Shown here in pieces: positions 25,496 through 33,831 of a stretch of DNA of 55,692 nt. The first letter of the stretch is position 1. Each line of letters begins with the position of its first letter. A program made the translations under genes and the position numbers. Below the pieces are notes generated by a model, which worked only from the letters and a program-made list of their open reading frames with translations, did not search any database and was not told where the DNA came from. The stretch comes from an uncultured Eubacteriales bacterium (GTDB taxonomy: Bacteria > Bacillota > Clostridia > Christensenellales > Aristaeellaceae): positions 1 to 55,692 of the forward strand of contig OMZP01000029.1 in NCBI GenBank assembly GCA_900315585.1, in the 5' to 3' direction.

Positions 25496-26593
25496 ATGCA
25501 AACTGAGCGCGTCGACGCGGCGCGAAAGCGCGACACAAAACAGCCCATGCCAAAGCCCCGGCCTCCCAGGCAGCTGGCGGCCTGGAAGCTGGTTTTGATC
25601 GACATCGCGTTGATCGGGCTGAGTCTGGTGGTGTTCGCGCTGTTTGACCATGTGATTCCGGAGCCTCAGCGGGCCGCCGTGTCCCCAAAGCGCGTCGCCG
25701 CGCTGGAGGCGGCCATGCCGACGATCAGCGCCGCCACGCCGCTTCCCTCGTCCACGCCCCAGGCCGCCGTCGCCGCGACCGAAGCTCCGGAGGCCTCGCC
25801 CTCCCCCACGCCGAGGCCGGGCGATTTCAGTGCGAAATTCGCGGACAAGTTCACCGACGGGGAGATCATCCAGACGGAGGACAGCTACCGGAGCGCCAAC
25901 CTAAACATCACCCTGAGCCGATATGAGTTCGAGGTCGGCGAGTATGAGCAGGTGGCCTACGTTCAGGACATCTACATCCGCTCCATCGACTGCCTGCGGT
26001 CCGGCCTCGCCCACAACACCTACGGCAAGGCCATCACCGAGCAGGTGCTGGCCATGGCGAACCGCGCCGGGACCGTCGCCGCGATCAACGGGGATTACTA
26101 CGGCCACAACAAGGAGGGCGTGGTCATTCGGGACGGCGTGGTCTATCGCGATTCCTTCGTCGCGGACACGCAGGTTCTCATCATCTTCCGGGACGGCACC
26201 ATGCAGGCCTACCGGGAGGAATCGGACTTTGACATCGACGAGGTGATGGCCCGGGACCCCTGGCAGGGCTACTGCTTTGGGCCGCGGCTGCTGGACGGCA
26301 GCGGCAACCTGCTGGACGGCTACTACGCCACCGGCCACGACCCGCGCACCCTGATCGGCATGGTCGAGCCCGGGCACTACATGTTCATCGTGGTGGACGG
26401 GCGACAGTCGGGCTACTCGGAGGGGCTGACCCAGGAGGGGAGCGCCATGCTCTGTCAGAAGCTGGGGCTCAACATGGCCTTCAACCTGGACGGCGGCAAG
26501 ACCAGCCAGATGACCTTCCTGGGCGAGATGGCCAACCAGCCCTATGAGGGCGGACGCGAGATCAGCGACATCGTGTATGTCGCGGAACCATAG
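25496..26593 (+). CDS. Membrane-anchored phosphodiester glycosidase (NAGPA) family protein
   Basis: This 365-residue protein has a cytosolic start, one membrane anchor (residues about 28-51, AWKLVLIDIALIGLSLVVFA), a Pro/Ser/Ala-rich linker (about 70-108), and an outer catalytic-like domain with the NAGPA/DUF2233 pattern: AAINGDYYGHNKEGVVIRDG, PRTLIGMVEPGHYMFIVVDGR, and AFNLDGGKTSQMTFLG. Relatives remove phosphodiester-linked sugars from surface glycans or act in exopolysaccharide work; the substrate is unknown. GAGGA precedes the ATG. The next gene starts ten bases after its stop, so the two form an operon. Confidence 0.85.
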   Translation: MQTERVDAARKRDTKQPMPKPRPPRQLAAWKLVLIDIALIGLSLVVFALFDHVIPEPQRAAVSPKRVAALEAAMPTISAATPLPSSTPQAAVAATEAPEASPSPTPRPGDFSAKFADKFTDGEIIQTEDSYRSANLNITLSRYEFEVGEYEQVAYVQDIYIRSIDCLRSGLAHNTYGKAITEQVLAMANRAGTVAAINGDYYGHNKEGVVIRDGVVYRDSFVADTQVLIIFRDGTMQAYREESDFDIDEVMARDPWQGYCFGPRLLDGSGNLLDGYYATGHDPRTLIGMVEPGHYMFIVVDGRQSGYSEGLTQEGSAMLCQKLGLNMAFNLDGGKTSQMTFLGEMANQPYEGGREISDIVYVAEP

Positions 26594-26603
26594 GAGGCAA
26601 GGC

Positions 26604-26906
26604 ATGCCGGGATTTTGGAGCCGGGTCAGGGAAGCGAAGGGCGCGGATTGGCGGCGCCTGCTGGACAAACTGCTGTGCCACGCCGCGATCGTGCTTTCGG
26701 GCATGCTGGCGGTGTTCTTCCTGATCGACCGGGTCAACAAGCACATGTCCTTCATGACCAACGAGTTTCACAAGCGCATCACCTTCGCCCTCGCCCTGAT
26801 GGCCGTGTACCTGGCCGTGCGGCGCATCGCCGCCGCCCGCAGGTCGGAGCGGGACGACTACCGCAGGAAGCTCCGGAACTACAAAAAAACAACTTCGGAG
26901 GAATAG
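26604..26906 (+). CDS. Small membrane protein with two helices
   Basis: I do not recognise this 100-residue protein. It has a charged N-terminus, two hydrophobic segments (about 26-42, AAIVLSGMLAVFFLIDR, and 58-75, ITFALALMAVYLAVRRI) and a very basic tail. AGGAGG lies seven bases before the ATG at 26604. It is coupled to the glycosidase-like gene upstream (10-base gap) and may help that membrane protein, but this is inferred from position only. An inverted-repeat element follows. Confidence 0.65.
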   Translation: MPGFWSRVREAKGADWRRLLDKLLCHAAIVLSGMLAVFFLIDRVNKHMSFMTNEFHKRITFALALMAVYLAVRRIAAARRSERDDYRRKLRNYKKTTSEE

Positions 26907-26914
26907 ACATTTCT

Positions 26915-27065
26915 AGGGGCTGTCTCAAAACAGATGTCCATCGCTCGTTTCCAACCGTAGGGACGCCATTCATGGCGTCCGTGGGCGGAGGGTCCGCTCC
27001 CAGCGGCATGAATGCCGCCCCTACGACGATGAAACGATACTTTGGATTATTTTGAGACAGCCCCT
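26915..27065. repeat. MITE-like element with 16-base terminal inverted repeats
   Basis: AGGGGCTGTCTCAAAA (26915-26930) is exactly inverted at 27050-27065. The 151-base interior holds two further hairpins, GGACGCCAT-TC-ATGGCGTCC (26961-26980) and GCGGCAT-GA-ATGCCGC (27003-27018). It encodes nothing. Related CAT(TC/GA)ATG-centred hairpins recur at 42652-42726. Confidence 0.7.
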
Positions 27066-27070
27066 TTTTC

Positions 27071-27099
27071 TTGCGCGAACGGGGAAAGCGTGCTACACT
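27071..27099 (+). promoter_or_regulatory. Predicted promoter of the DUF5060-type hydrolase gene
   Basis: TTGCGC (27071-27076), 17 bases, TACACT (27094-27099), directly beyond the MITE-like element and about 32 bases before the start. Confidence 0.5.
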
Positions 27100-27130
27100 G
27101 TAGGAAGATCACAGGAAGGGATGGACGAAC

Positions 27131-28654
27131 ATGGATACGGTGGAGAGATGGGGCCTGTTTGAGGTGAGCGCCGAGGGCGCAAGCTCCGGCAACCCCTTTG
27201 TGGAGCGGCACATTCAGGCGACCTTTGAGGGCGCGCACGAGCGCGTGACCGTGGAGGGCTTTTACGACGGCGACGGCGTGTACCGGGCGCGGTTCATGCC
27301 CTCCTACGAGGGCGAGTACCGATACGTGCTCGACGGCGACTACGGCGGCGGACGGAGGGAGGGCCGCTTCACCGTGACGCCGCCCCGGGCGGGCAACCAC
27401 GGCCCGGTGCGCGTGGCGGGGACCTGGCACTTCGCCTATGCCGACGGCACGCCCTACCATTCCATCGGCACCACCTGCTATGTGTGGGAGCTGCAGAGCG
27501 ACGCGCGCATCGCCGAGACGCTCCAATCCCTTCGGGAGAGCGCCTTCAACAAGCTCCGCTTCTGCGTGTTCCCGAAGCACTACGACTACAACCTGTCCGA
27601 GCCCCGCAGCTATCCCTATGAGGGCACGCCCATGGATTCCTCGGTGCTGACCAGGGAGAACTTCGGGGAGTACACCTTCAAAACCGAGGGCAATCACTTC
27701 GACTACACCCGCTTCAACCCGGCCCACTTCCGCCACGTGGAGCGGTGCATCGGGGAGCTTCAAAAGCTGGGCATCGAGGCGGACCTGATCCTGCTGCACC
27801 CCTACGACCGCTGGGGCTTTTGCAGCATGACGAAGGAACAGGACGATTTGTACTTCCGCTACGCCGTGGCCCGGTTCGCCGCCTATCGCAACGTGTGGTG
27901 GTCCCTGGCCAACGAGTACGACCTGTTCCCCACCAAGGACCTGACCGACTGGGAGCGCCTCGGCCGGCTGCTGGTGGAGCGCGACCCCTACGGGCACCTG
28001 CGCTCCATCCACAATTGCATCGCCTTCTACGACCACACCCGCCCGTGGATCACCCATTGCAGCATCCAGCGCCAGGACCTGTACAAGACGGCGGAGCTGG
28101 TGAACGAGTGGCGGGAGCGGTTCCGCAAGCCGGTGGTGCTGGACGAGATCGCCTACGAGGGCAACATCCAGCACGGCTGGGGCAACCTCTCCCCTCAGGA
28201 GATGACCCGCCGCTTCTGGGAAGCGGCCTGCCGGGGCGGGTATCCGGGGCACGGGGAGACGTATCTGGATGAGGGCGATAACCCCGCATTGTGGTGGTCC
28301 CACGGGTGTAAGCTCCGGGGCGAGAGCTGGAAACGGTTCCGGCTGCTTTCGGACATTCTGAAGCAGACCCCCGGTCCGGGCCTCGCGCCCTACGACCGCT
28401 GCGGCTGGGACGAGGTGTGCGCCGTGCCGGAGAACGAGCCCTTCCAGCCGGTGAAGAGCTACTACCTCTACTACTACAGCTTCATGCGGCCCTCCTTCCG
28501 GGAGTTTTACTTCGACGACACCACGCCCTTCGAGGTGCGGGTGATCGACACCTGGGAGATGACCGTGGAGGACCGCGGGGTGTTCTCCGGGCGGTTCAGG
28601 GTGGAATTGCCGGGGAAGGAATACATGGCGATCCAGATCCGGAGGGCGGATTGA
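27131..28654 (+). CDS. DUF5060-domain glycoside hydrolase-like protein
   Basis: This 507-residue, probably cytosolic enzyme starts with a beta-sandwich DUF5060 domain (about 1-85; RWGLFEVSAEGASSGNPF, FMPSYEGEYRYVL), continues as a TIM barrel of the DUF4038/GH-A type (about 95-400) and ends with a small beta domain resembling DUF5605. Likely catalytic glutamates are in SLANEYD (acid/base position) and VLDEIAYEG (nucleophile position), the spacing expected for clan GH-A. HSIGTTCYVWE and NKLRFCVFPKHYDYN are typical barrel motifs. No signal peptide is seen. The substrate is probably a plant-type oligosaccharide, but this cannot be read from the sequence. Confidence 0.82.
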   Translation: MDTVERWGLFEVSAEGASSGNPFVERHIQATFEGAHERVTVEGFYDGDGVYRARFMPSYEGEYRYVLDGDYGGGRREGRFTVTPPRAGNHGPVRVAGTWHFAYADGTPYHSIGTTCYVWELQSDARIAETLQSLRESAFNKLRFCVFPKHYDYNLSEPRSYPYEGTPMDSSVLTRENFGEYTFKTEGNHFDYTRFNPAHFRHVERCIGELQKLGIEADLILLHPYDRWGFCSMTKEQDDLYFRYAVARFAAYRNVWWSLANEYDLFPTKDLTDWERLGRLLVERDPYGHLRSIHNCIAFYDHTRPWITHCSIQRQDLYKTAELVNEWRERFRKPVVLDEIAYEGNIQHGWGNLSPQEMTRRFWEAACRGGYPGHGETYLDEGDNPALWWSHGCKLRGESWKRFRLLSDILKQTPGPGLAPYDRCGWDEVCAVPENEPFQPVKSYYLYYYSFMRPSFREFYFDDTTPFEVRVIDTWEMTVEDRGVFSGRFRVELPGKEYMAIQIRRAD

Positions 28655-28962
28655 CAGCGACCCATGGCCCACGTATGAGTTACAAATGCGTTTCAAACGC
28701 ATGAACAGCACCCGTAGGGACGCCAAACAGCCATCATCCTGCAAAATAATGGTCATTCGTGCGTTTGCCCTGGACAGCAACCTCATCCGTCTTGACGCTT
28801 CGCGTCAATCCACCTTCCCCAGAGGGGAAGGCTGTGCTGCCGCGCAGACGCCCAAAAGCCTTCCCCTCTGGGGAAGGTGTCGCGGCAAAGCCGTGACGGA
28901 TGAGGTCGACGAGGACAAACCTTTGCCTGACGGGTCGGACACCAATTCGGCCATGTCCGCTC
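28655..28962. other. Intergenic region filled by an inverted-repeat element
   Basis: No gene is seen. The stretch holds the element at 28781-28905 and, at about 28712, a fragment (GTAGGGACGCC) related to the MITE-like repeat. Confidence 0.6.
28781..28905. repeat. Interspersed inverted repeat, CCTCATCCGT family, copy 1
   Basis: CCTCATCCGT (28781-28790) is inverted at 28896-28905 as ACGGATGAGG. The interior holds CACCTTCCCCAGAGGGGAAG and its mirrored GCCTTCCCCTCTGGGGAAGG. Relatives occur at 30408-30490, 40331-40494, 50088-50137 and 55560-55582. Confidence 0.7.
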
Positions 28963-28991
28963 TTGACGGACGCACGTCCGCGGAGTATAAT
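28963..28991 (+). promoter_or_regulatory. Predicted promoter of the ACT-domain gene and degV-like gene
   Basis: TTGACG (28963-28968), 17 bases, TATAAT (28986-28991), 33 bases before the start codon at 29025. Confidence 0.8.
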
Positions 28992-29024
28992 ATAGTAGAA
29001 TACTTTTGAAGGGCGGCTGCGGCC

Positions 29025-29462
29025 ATGCTGAACGAATATCTGATTGTGGAAAAGTCCGCGCTGCCGGACTACTTCATCAAGGTGGTGGAGGCGCGTCGGC
29101 TGCTGGAATCCGGCGCCTGCGCCCAGGTGATCGACGCGGTGCACGCCGTGGGCATCTCCCGCAGCACCTACTACAAATACAAAGACAAGATCCTGGAGCC
29201 CAGCCAGCTCACCGTGGGCCGCAAGGCCTCGCTGATGCTGCAGCTGAACCACCGGGCGGGCATGCTCTCCAAGGTCCTGGGCAAGGTGTCCGACTGCAAC
29301 GCCAACGTGCTCACCATCACCCAGAGCCTGCCCATCCACGGCAAGGCCAGCATCATGCTCTCCATCGACCTGAGCCAGCTGAACCGCAGCGTGGACGACA
29401 TGACGGAGGAGCTGAGCGCCATCGACGGGGTGGAGAACGTGCGGCTCCTCGCCCTTGAATAA
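29025..29462 (+). CDS. UPF0735 (PheB-like) ACT-domain protein
   Basis: This 145-residue protein has an N-terminal segment resembling a helix-turn-helix (ARRLLESGACAQVIDAVHAVGISRSTYYKYKDKI) and a C-terminal ACT domain (about 70-145; LNHRAGMLSKVLGKVSDCNANVLTITQSLP). ACT domains bind amino acids, and this family is named after Bacillus PheB, whose exact role is unsettled. A strong promoter precedes it. The DegV-like gene starts 12 bases after its stop, so the two share an operon. A metabolic sensor role is inferred from the family. Confidence 0.87.
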   Translation: MLNEYLIVEKSALPDYFIKVVEARRLLESGACAQVIDAVHAVGISRSTYYKYKDKILEPSQLTVGRKASLMLQLNHRAGMLSKVLGKVSDCNANVLTITQSLPIHGKASIMLSIDLSQLNRSVDDMTEELSAIDGVENVRLLALE

Positions 29463-29474
29463 CTGGAGGCAATC

Positions 29475-30317
29475 ATGAAAATTCGCATCTCGGCGGACAG
29501 CACCTGCGACCTGACCCCGGACTACGTCCGCACTCACAACATCGCCATCATCCCCCTCACCGTGTCCATGGGCGGCCGGGACTACACCGACGGCGCGGAC
29601 ATCGTCCCGGACGACATCTTCCGCCATGTGGACGGAGGCGGCGACCTGCCCAAGACCGCGGCGGTGAACACGGAGACCTACCGGCGCGAGTTCGAGGAAC
29701 TGCTCAAGGACGCCGACGCTGTCATCCACTTCAACCTCAGCGCCGACTTCTCCTCCAGCTACGAGAACGCCCTGCGGGCGGCGGAGGGGCTGCCGGTGTA
29801 TTGCGTGGACAGCCGCAACCTGTCCAGCGGCATCGCGCTCTTGCTCTGCGAGGCGGTGGACCTCATCGAGGGCGGCGAGGGCGACCCGAAGGCTGTCCTT
29901 GAGCACGTCAACGGCCTCATCGACAAGGTGGACGCCTCCTTCATCATCGACCGGCTGGACTTCCTGTACAAGGGCGGCCGCTGCTCCATGGTGGCCATGC
30001 TGGGCGCGAACCTGTTGAAGCTGCGGCCCTGCATCGAGGTCACCGGCGGCAAGATGGTGGTTGGCAAGAAGTTCCGCGGCACCTATGAGCGGTGCTTGAA
30101 GCAGTATGTGGACGACCGGCTGCGCAATCCCGACGCCGTGGACCCCAAGCGCATCTTCATCACCCATACCGGCGTCACCCCCGAGCAGGCGGCGCTGGTG
30201 CGCTCCCTGCTGCTGGAGCGCCTTCCCTTCGAGGAGATCATCGAGTGCCGCGCCGGCTGCTCCATCACCAGCCACTGCGGCCAGGGCACGCTGGGCGTGC
30301 TGTTCATCCGGAAGTGA
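29475..30317 (+). CDS. DegV family fatty-acid-binding protein
   Basis: This 280-residue protein is a DegV-fold lipid carrier. The N-terminus has the family signature IRISADSTCDL (residues 3-13); KTAAVNTETYRREFEELL, then LSADFSSSYENA and SRNLSSGIALLL, and the C-terminal RAGCSITSHCGQGTLGVLFI also match. In Firmicutes such proteins (FakB class) present fatty acids to the kinase FakA; FakA is not in the window. TGGAGG precedes the ATG. It lies in an operon with the ACT-domain gene and is followed by a strong terminator. Confidence 0.92.
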   Translation: MKIRISADSTCDLTPDYVRTHNIAIIPLTVSMGGRDYTDGADIVPDDIFRHVDGGGDLPKTAAVNTETYRREFEELLKDADAVIHFNLSADFSSSYENALRAAEGLPVYCVDSRNLSSGIALLLCEAVDLIEGGEGDPKAVLEHVNGLIDKVDASFIIDRLDFLYKGGRCSMVAMLGANLLKLRPCIEVTGGKMVVGKKFRGTYERCLKQYVDDRLRNPDAVDPKRIFITHTGVTPEQAALVRSLLLERLPFEEIIECRAGCSITSHCGQGTLGVLFIRK

Positions 30318-30333
30318 AATTGCGCGAACAACA

Positions 30334-30372
30334 CAAATCCCTTGCGCTTGAATCAATGGCGCAAGGGATTTG
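30334..30372 (+). terminator. Intrinsic terminator after the degV-like gene
   Basis: CAAATCCCTTGCGC (30334-30347) pairs perfectly with GCGCAAGGGATTTG (30359-30372), a 14-bp stem followed by ATTTGGTT. Confidence 0.75.
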
Positions 30373-30380
30373 ATTTGGTT

Positions 30381-30512
30381 CATCACGGAAACTTGGGGGA
30401 TGACAAACACCTCATCCGCCCCTTCGGGGCACCTTCCCCTCAAGGGGAAGGCTTAGCGCAGAAAGGCTTCCCCCTGACTGATGAGGGGGGAATCCCACAA
30501 CTTTCCGTGATG
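30381..30512. repeat. Interspersed inverted repeat, CCTCATCCGT family, copy 2
   Basis: CATCACGGAAACTTG (30381-30395) is inverted with one mismatch at 30498-30512 and encloses CCTCATCCGCC, GCACCTTCCCCTCAAGGGGA and CTGATGAGGGG blocks. Confidence 0.6.
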
Positions 30513-30553
30513 AGCCTTTGATTTTGCCGTGCGGCAGCGAATGGCTCCCGGTC

Positions 30554-31342
30554 CTACCGGGTCAGCAGCATTCTATCGTTGTCCAGCTTCTTCCCGCTGG
30601 CCTCGTGGAACCGATCCAGCAAGTCCGCCACGGTGAGGGCGGCGCGCTCGTCGCCGGTGGTGTCGAACACGATCCGGCCCTGGTCCATCATGATGGTGCG
30701 GTTGCCCAGATCCAGGGCGGACTGCATGTTGTGGGTGATCATCAGGCAGGTGAGCCCGTTTTCGGAGACGATCTTCGTCGTCAGGTTCAGCACCTTCTTC
30801 GCCGTGCCGGGGTCCAGCGCCGCGGTGTGCTCGTCCAGCAGCAGGATCTTCGGCATGCTCAGCGTGGCCATCATCAGCGTCAACGCCTGCCGCTGACCGC
30901 CGGAGAGCAGGCCCACGGGCTGCTTCATGCGATCCTCCAGGCCCATGTTCAAAAGAGCCAGGCGCTGACGGAAGGCCTCCTTTTCCCGCTTGCCGGAGTG
31001 GCTCATCCAGCCCCCCTGCCCCGCCGCGAGCACGAGGTTTTCCTCGATGCTCATGCCGGGGGCGCTGCCGCGCATGGGATCCTGGAACAGCCGCCCGATG
31101 ACCTTCGCCCGCTTGTGCTCCGGCATCATGGTCACGTCCGCGCCGTCCAGCAGGATGCGGCCCTCGTCCACGAAAAAGCTGCCGCAGATGGCGTTGAACA
31201 GCGTGGACTTGCCCGCGCCGTTGGCCCCGATGATGGAGATGAAATTCCCCTTCTGCACGTGCAGCGTCACGCCGTCCAGCGCCACGCGGGCGTCCGGTGT
31301 GCCGGGATAGAAGGTTTTTTTCACGTTTTCAAGCCGCAGCAT
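30554..31342 (-). CDS. trpZ: ABC transporter ATP-binding protein, TrpZ-like
   Basis: This 262-residue ATPase powers a predicted tryptophan uptake system. Walker A is GANGAGKST (about 39-47), the Q-loop lies at GRLFQDPMRG, the signature is LLSGGQRQAL, Walker B is ILLLDEHTAALD, and the switch His is in MITHNM. The start ATG at 31342 overlaps the permease stop by one base (TGATG), so the genes are coupled. The open frame continues far upstream inside the permease gene, but that part is out of frame and not real. The gene name rests on the T-box and operon layout, not on direct substrate evidence. Confidence 0.85.
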   Translation of the reverse strand: MLRLENVKKTFYPGTPDARVALDGVTLHVQKGNFISIIGANGAGKSTLFNAICGSFFVDEGRILLDGADVTMMPEHKRAKVIGRLFQDPMRGSAPGMSIEENLVLAAGQGGWMSHSGKREKEAFRQRLALLNMGLEDRMKQPVGLLSGGQRQALTLMMATLSMPKILLLDEHTAALDPGTAKKVLNLTTKIVSENGLTCLMITHNMQSALDLGNRTIMMDQGRIVFDTTGDERAALTVADLLDRFHEASGKKLDNDRMLLTR

Positions 31343-32277
31343 CAGTTCATCCCCGCCTTTCCAAATCTCGCAGCCAGCTGCCGCCGCATCAGCGGGAGCT
31401 GCTTTTTCAGGTACGGCCCGGAGATGGCGATCACCACGATGACGGCGGAGATCAGCTTCAGCATGAAGGCGGGGAGGTTGAACCGCAGGGCCACGGTGTA
31501 GACCAGGCGGAACACGAACGCGCCCAGCACCGCGCCCACGGCCCGCAGCGGGATGCTCCTGCGGCCCAGGAATACGCCGCCGATGAGCAGCGAGGCCAGG
31601 GCCACCGTCACCATGCCAGAGCCGATGTCCACCGTGACGGACTTCTGGCTCTGGGCCAGCAGGCAGCCGGACAGGGCCGTGAAGCTGTTGGAAATGCACA
31701 GGCCCACGGTGGTGGTGAACACCGGGTTGATGGAGGAGGAGCGTACCATGTCCGGGTTGTCGCCGGTGGCCCGGATGGCCAGGCCCAGCTTCGTGCGCAG
31801 GAACAGGCACAGGAACACGATCACCGCCGTCACGGCCACGAGCCCGATGATCAGCGCGTGCTGCGCGCCCAGGGCCGAGCCCTTCAGTGCCTCCTTCAGC
31901 AGGCTGAACACGGTCTCGGTCTTGTTCATGTTCAACAGCGACGAGCCGCCCATGATCCAGATATTCACGGAATACAGCCCCGTGTTCACGATGATGCCCG
32001 CCAGCAGGCTGTTCACGCCCATGCGGGTTTGCAGCACCGCCGTCACCAGCCCCGACAGCACGCCCGCGGCCATGGCGGCGGGGATGGACAGCCAGGGGTG
32101 TCCGGCGATGGCCACCACCGCGCCCACGGCGGCCCCAAGCGCAAAACAGCCGTCTGTGGACAGGTCACAGACGTTCAGCATCGAATAGCTCAGAAACAGG
32201 GCCAGCACCGTGAGGCTGTTGAACAGCGCCAGCTCCAGCGCCGTTTGGCCGAGGCCCAATAAAGCCGCTAAACTCAT
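31342..32277 (-). CDS. trpY: ABC transporter permease, TrpY-like
   Basis: This 311-residue membrane protein has about eight to nine hydrophobic segments and the pattern of the sugar/amino-acid permease class used by TrpXYZ and BmpA-like systems (YSMLNVCDLSTDGCFALGAA, GVNSLLAGIIVNTGLYSVN, RATGDNPDMVRSSSINP, ALASLLIGGVFLGRRS). GGAGAAGGAACGAC before the ATG at 32277 supports this start rather than 32298. It is the middle gene of a three-gene operon: binding protein, permease, ATPase. Tryptophan as substrate is inferred from the upstream T-box with a UGG specifier. Confidence 0.87.
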   Translation of the reverse strand: MSLAALLGLGQTALELALFNSLTVLALFLSYSMLNVCDLSTDGCFALGAAVGAVVAIAGHPWLSIPAAMAAGVLSGLVTAVLQTRMGVNSLLAGIIVNTGLYSVNIWIMGGSSLLNMNKTETVFSLLKEALKGSALGAQHALIIGLVAVTAVIVFLCLFLRTKLGLAIRATGDNPDMVRSSSINPVFTTTVGLCISNSFTALSGCLLAQSQKSVTVDIGSGMVTVALASLLIGGVFLGRRSIPLRAVGAVLGAFVFRLVYTVALRFNLPAFMLKLISAVIVVIAISGPYLKKQLPLMRRQLAARFGKAGMN

Positions 32278-32320
32278 GTCGTTCCTTCTCCCGTTCACTG
32301 ATCATGAGGAATCGGGAACG

Positions 32321-32389
32321 AGGAATGCATAGCAGCTGTCTGCCACAAACTCATGTCAATGCGACGGCAGCTTTCTGCATTCCCCACTC
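32321..32389 (-). repeat. Imperfect inverted repeat between trpX and trpY
   Basis: GGAATGCATAGCAGCTG at about 32321 is mirrored by GCAGCTTTCTGCATTCC near 32373-32389. It could form a hairpin that sets the relative amounts of binding protein and permease. Confidence 0.4.
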
Positions 32390-32407
32390 CCCACTCCCAA
32401 TTTGGCG

Positions 32408-33427
32408 TCAGCCGAGGTCGTCGAAGCTCTCGGCGGTGGTGATGGTCTGGATGGAGGTGCAGAAGGGCGCGAAGGCCTCGCTGACGGTGTCGAAGTCGAA
32501 GCCCACGGCCTCGCAGGTCTCGGTGTTGACGGTGGCGGTGCCGTTGTCGAAGGTCATGACCGGCGTCACGGCGGGGTCGGCCCCGTTCACCAGAATGTCC
32601 GCGATCATGTTGGCGGTCTCCACGCCCAGGTTGGCGTAGTCCACGCCGTAGCCCAGGAACGCGCCGTTCAGGGCGAAGGAATCCGCGCCGGTGTAGTGGG
32701 GAATGCCCGCCTCGGCCAGGATCTCGTAGATGGAGAGCTCGGCGGCCATGATGGTGTTGTCGGTGGGGGTGAACACGGCGTCCACGCCGTCCGCCGCCGC
32801 GGCCTGGGCCGCCAGGATGACCTCGGAGGTGTTGGTGCCGGTGTAGTCCTTATAGGCGACGCCCTTCTCGTCCAGGAAGGCCTTGGCGTCGGCGATGGGC
32901 GTGGTAGAGGCATCCTGGCCCACGTCGTAGAGCAGGCCGATGGTCTTGGCGTCCGGGTTGGCCGCGAAGATCAGGTTCAGCACGGCGCTGGTGTTCAGGA
33001 AGTCCGAGGTGCCGGTGATGTTGGCGCCGGGGGCCTCCAGGGAGTCCACCAGCTCCACGCCCAGCGGGTCGGACACCGCCGCGAACACCACCGGGATGCC
33101 GTTGTCCTCGGTGGCGGACTGCATCTGCATGGCCACGGGGGTGGCGATGCCCACCATCAGGTCCACGTCGTTGGCGATGAAGTTGGCGATGATCTGGCTC
33201 ATCACGGCGGCGTCGGTGTTGCAGTTGTCGTAGTCGATCTCAAAGTCCACGCCCTGCTCCTCGCCGATGGCGTCCAGGCGGGCGATGATGTTGTCCACGA
33301 TCTGGTTCAGGGAAGCGTCGTCCACAAAGTTGCAGATGCCCACCTTGTAGCTGGTGCCCTCGGCGAAGGCGGCGGTCAGGGAAAGCAGCATGGCCAGCGC
33401 GATAAGGGTGCAGATGATCTTCTTCAT
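32408..33427 (-). CDS. trpX: ABC transporter substrate-binding protein, TrpX-like
   Basis: This 339-residue secreted protein begins with a signal peptide (MKKIICTLIALAMLLSLTAA, no lipobox Cys), then a type I periplasmic-binding fold of the ABC_sub_bind class (KVGICNFVDDASLNQIVDNI, VGIATPVAMQMQSATEDNGIP, FAAVSDPLGVELV, FTPTDNTIMAA). TrpX proteins belong to this class. GGAGG lies eight bases before the ATG at 33427; a start at 33442 is less likely. It is the first gene after a Trp T-box leader. Lack of a lipobox is unusual for a Gram-positive binding protein and leaves open how it stays at the cell surface. Confidence 0.88.
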   Translation of the reverse strand: MKKIICTLIALAMLLSLTAAFAEGTSYKVGICNFVDDASLNQIVDNIIARLDAIGEEQGVDFEIDYDNCNTDAAVMSQIIANFIANDVDLMVGIATPVAMQMQSATEDNGIPVVFAAVSDPLGVELVDSLEAPGANITGTSDFLNTSAVLNLIFAANPDAKTIGLLYDVGQDASTTPIADAKAFLDEKGVAYKDYTGTNTSEVILAAQAAAADGVDAVFTPTDNTIMAAELSIYEILAEAGIPHYTGADSFALNGAFLGYGVDYANLGVETANMIADILVNGADPAVTPVMTFDNGTATVNTETCEAVGFDFDTVSEAFAPFCTSIQTITTAESFDDLG

Positions 33428-33469
33428 GGTTTTTTCCTCCATTGTTTTATTCCTTCACGTCATCGGGGG

Positions 33470-33748
33470 AAAATATAAACGCCCCACATCCCTTTCGGGA
33501 TGTGAGGCGGAATAAACTTTCCGTGGTGCCACTCACATTGATCTTGCGATCCTCTTAGCCCGTACCATCATACGGCGCGGATTGATAACGGGCCCGCATT
33601 CCCGTCCCTCCATACTGGCTTGCGCGTTCCGGAGGGCCCTGAAAAGTCCATTCAGCGAATCCGTCATGCCGCATTCCCACTGTCGGCGGCTCTCTGGGAT
33701 GACTGCAAAGTCGCTTACTACTCTTTTCGTCCCGGTTTCTGTGAAGTT
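33470..33748 (-). promoter_or_regulatory. T-box riboswitch leader specific for tRNA-Trp
   Basis: This leader senses uncharged tRNA-Trp and allows transcription of trpXYZ. On the minus strand it shows the T-box landmarks in order: AAGAGTAGTAAGCGAC and AGAGAGCC in stem I, a specifier loop GAATGGAC with the codon TGG at 33650-33648, the T-box/antiterminator GAGTGGCACCACGG (33536-33518), and a terminator CCTCACATCCC-GAAA-GGGATGTGGGG (33507-33482) with a T-rich tail. The T-box bulge reads TGGC, whose last base would pair with discriminator G, as in bacterial tRNA-Trp. Confidence 0.92.
33482..33507 (-). terminator. T-box terminator hairpin
   Basis: An 11-bp stem with a GAAA tetraloop, followed on the minus strand by GTTTATATTTT. 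It competes with the antiterminator that contains TGGCACCACGG. Confidence 0.85.
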
Positions 33749-33754
33749 GGTGCC

Positions 33755-33783
33755 ATTATAGAGCATAAAAACCCGGTTGTCAA
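33755..33783 (-). promoter_or_regulatory. Consensus sigma-A promoter of the trpXYZ operon
   Basis: TTGACA (33783-33778), exactly 17 bases, TATAAT (33760-33755) on the minus strand: a perfect consensus promoter placed just before the T-box leader. Confidence 0.9.
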
Positions 33784-33831
33784 CCCCTTTTCCAAATTAT
33801 TTTTGGAAAATATATGGGAATGTTCGGGTTT

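Noticed and set aside
33533..33766. 77-codon minus-strand open frame
   Set aside because: It lies wholly inside the T-box leader, whose conserved elements explain the sequence.
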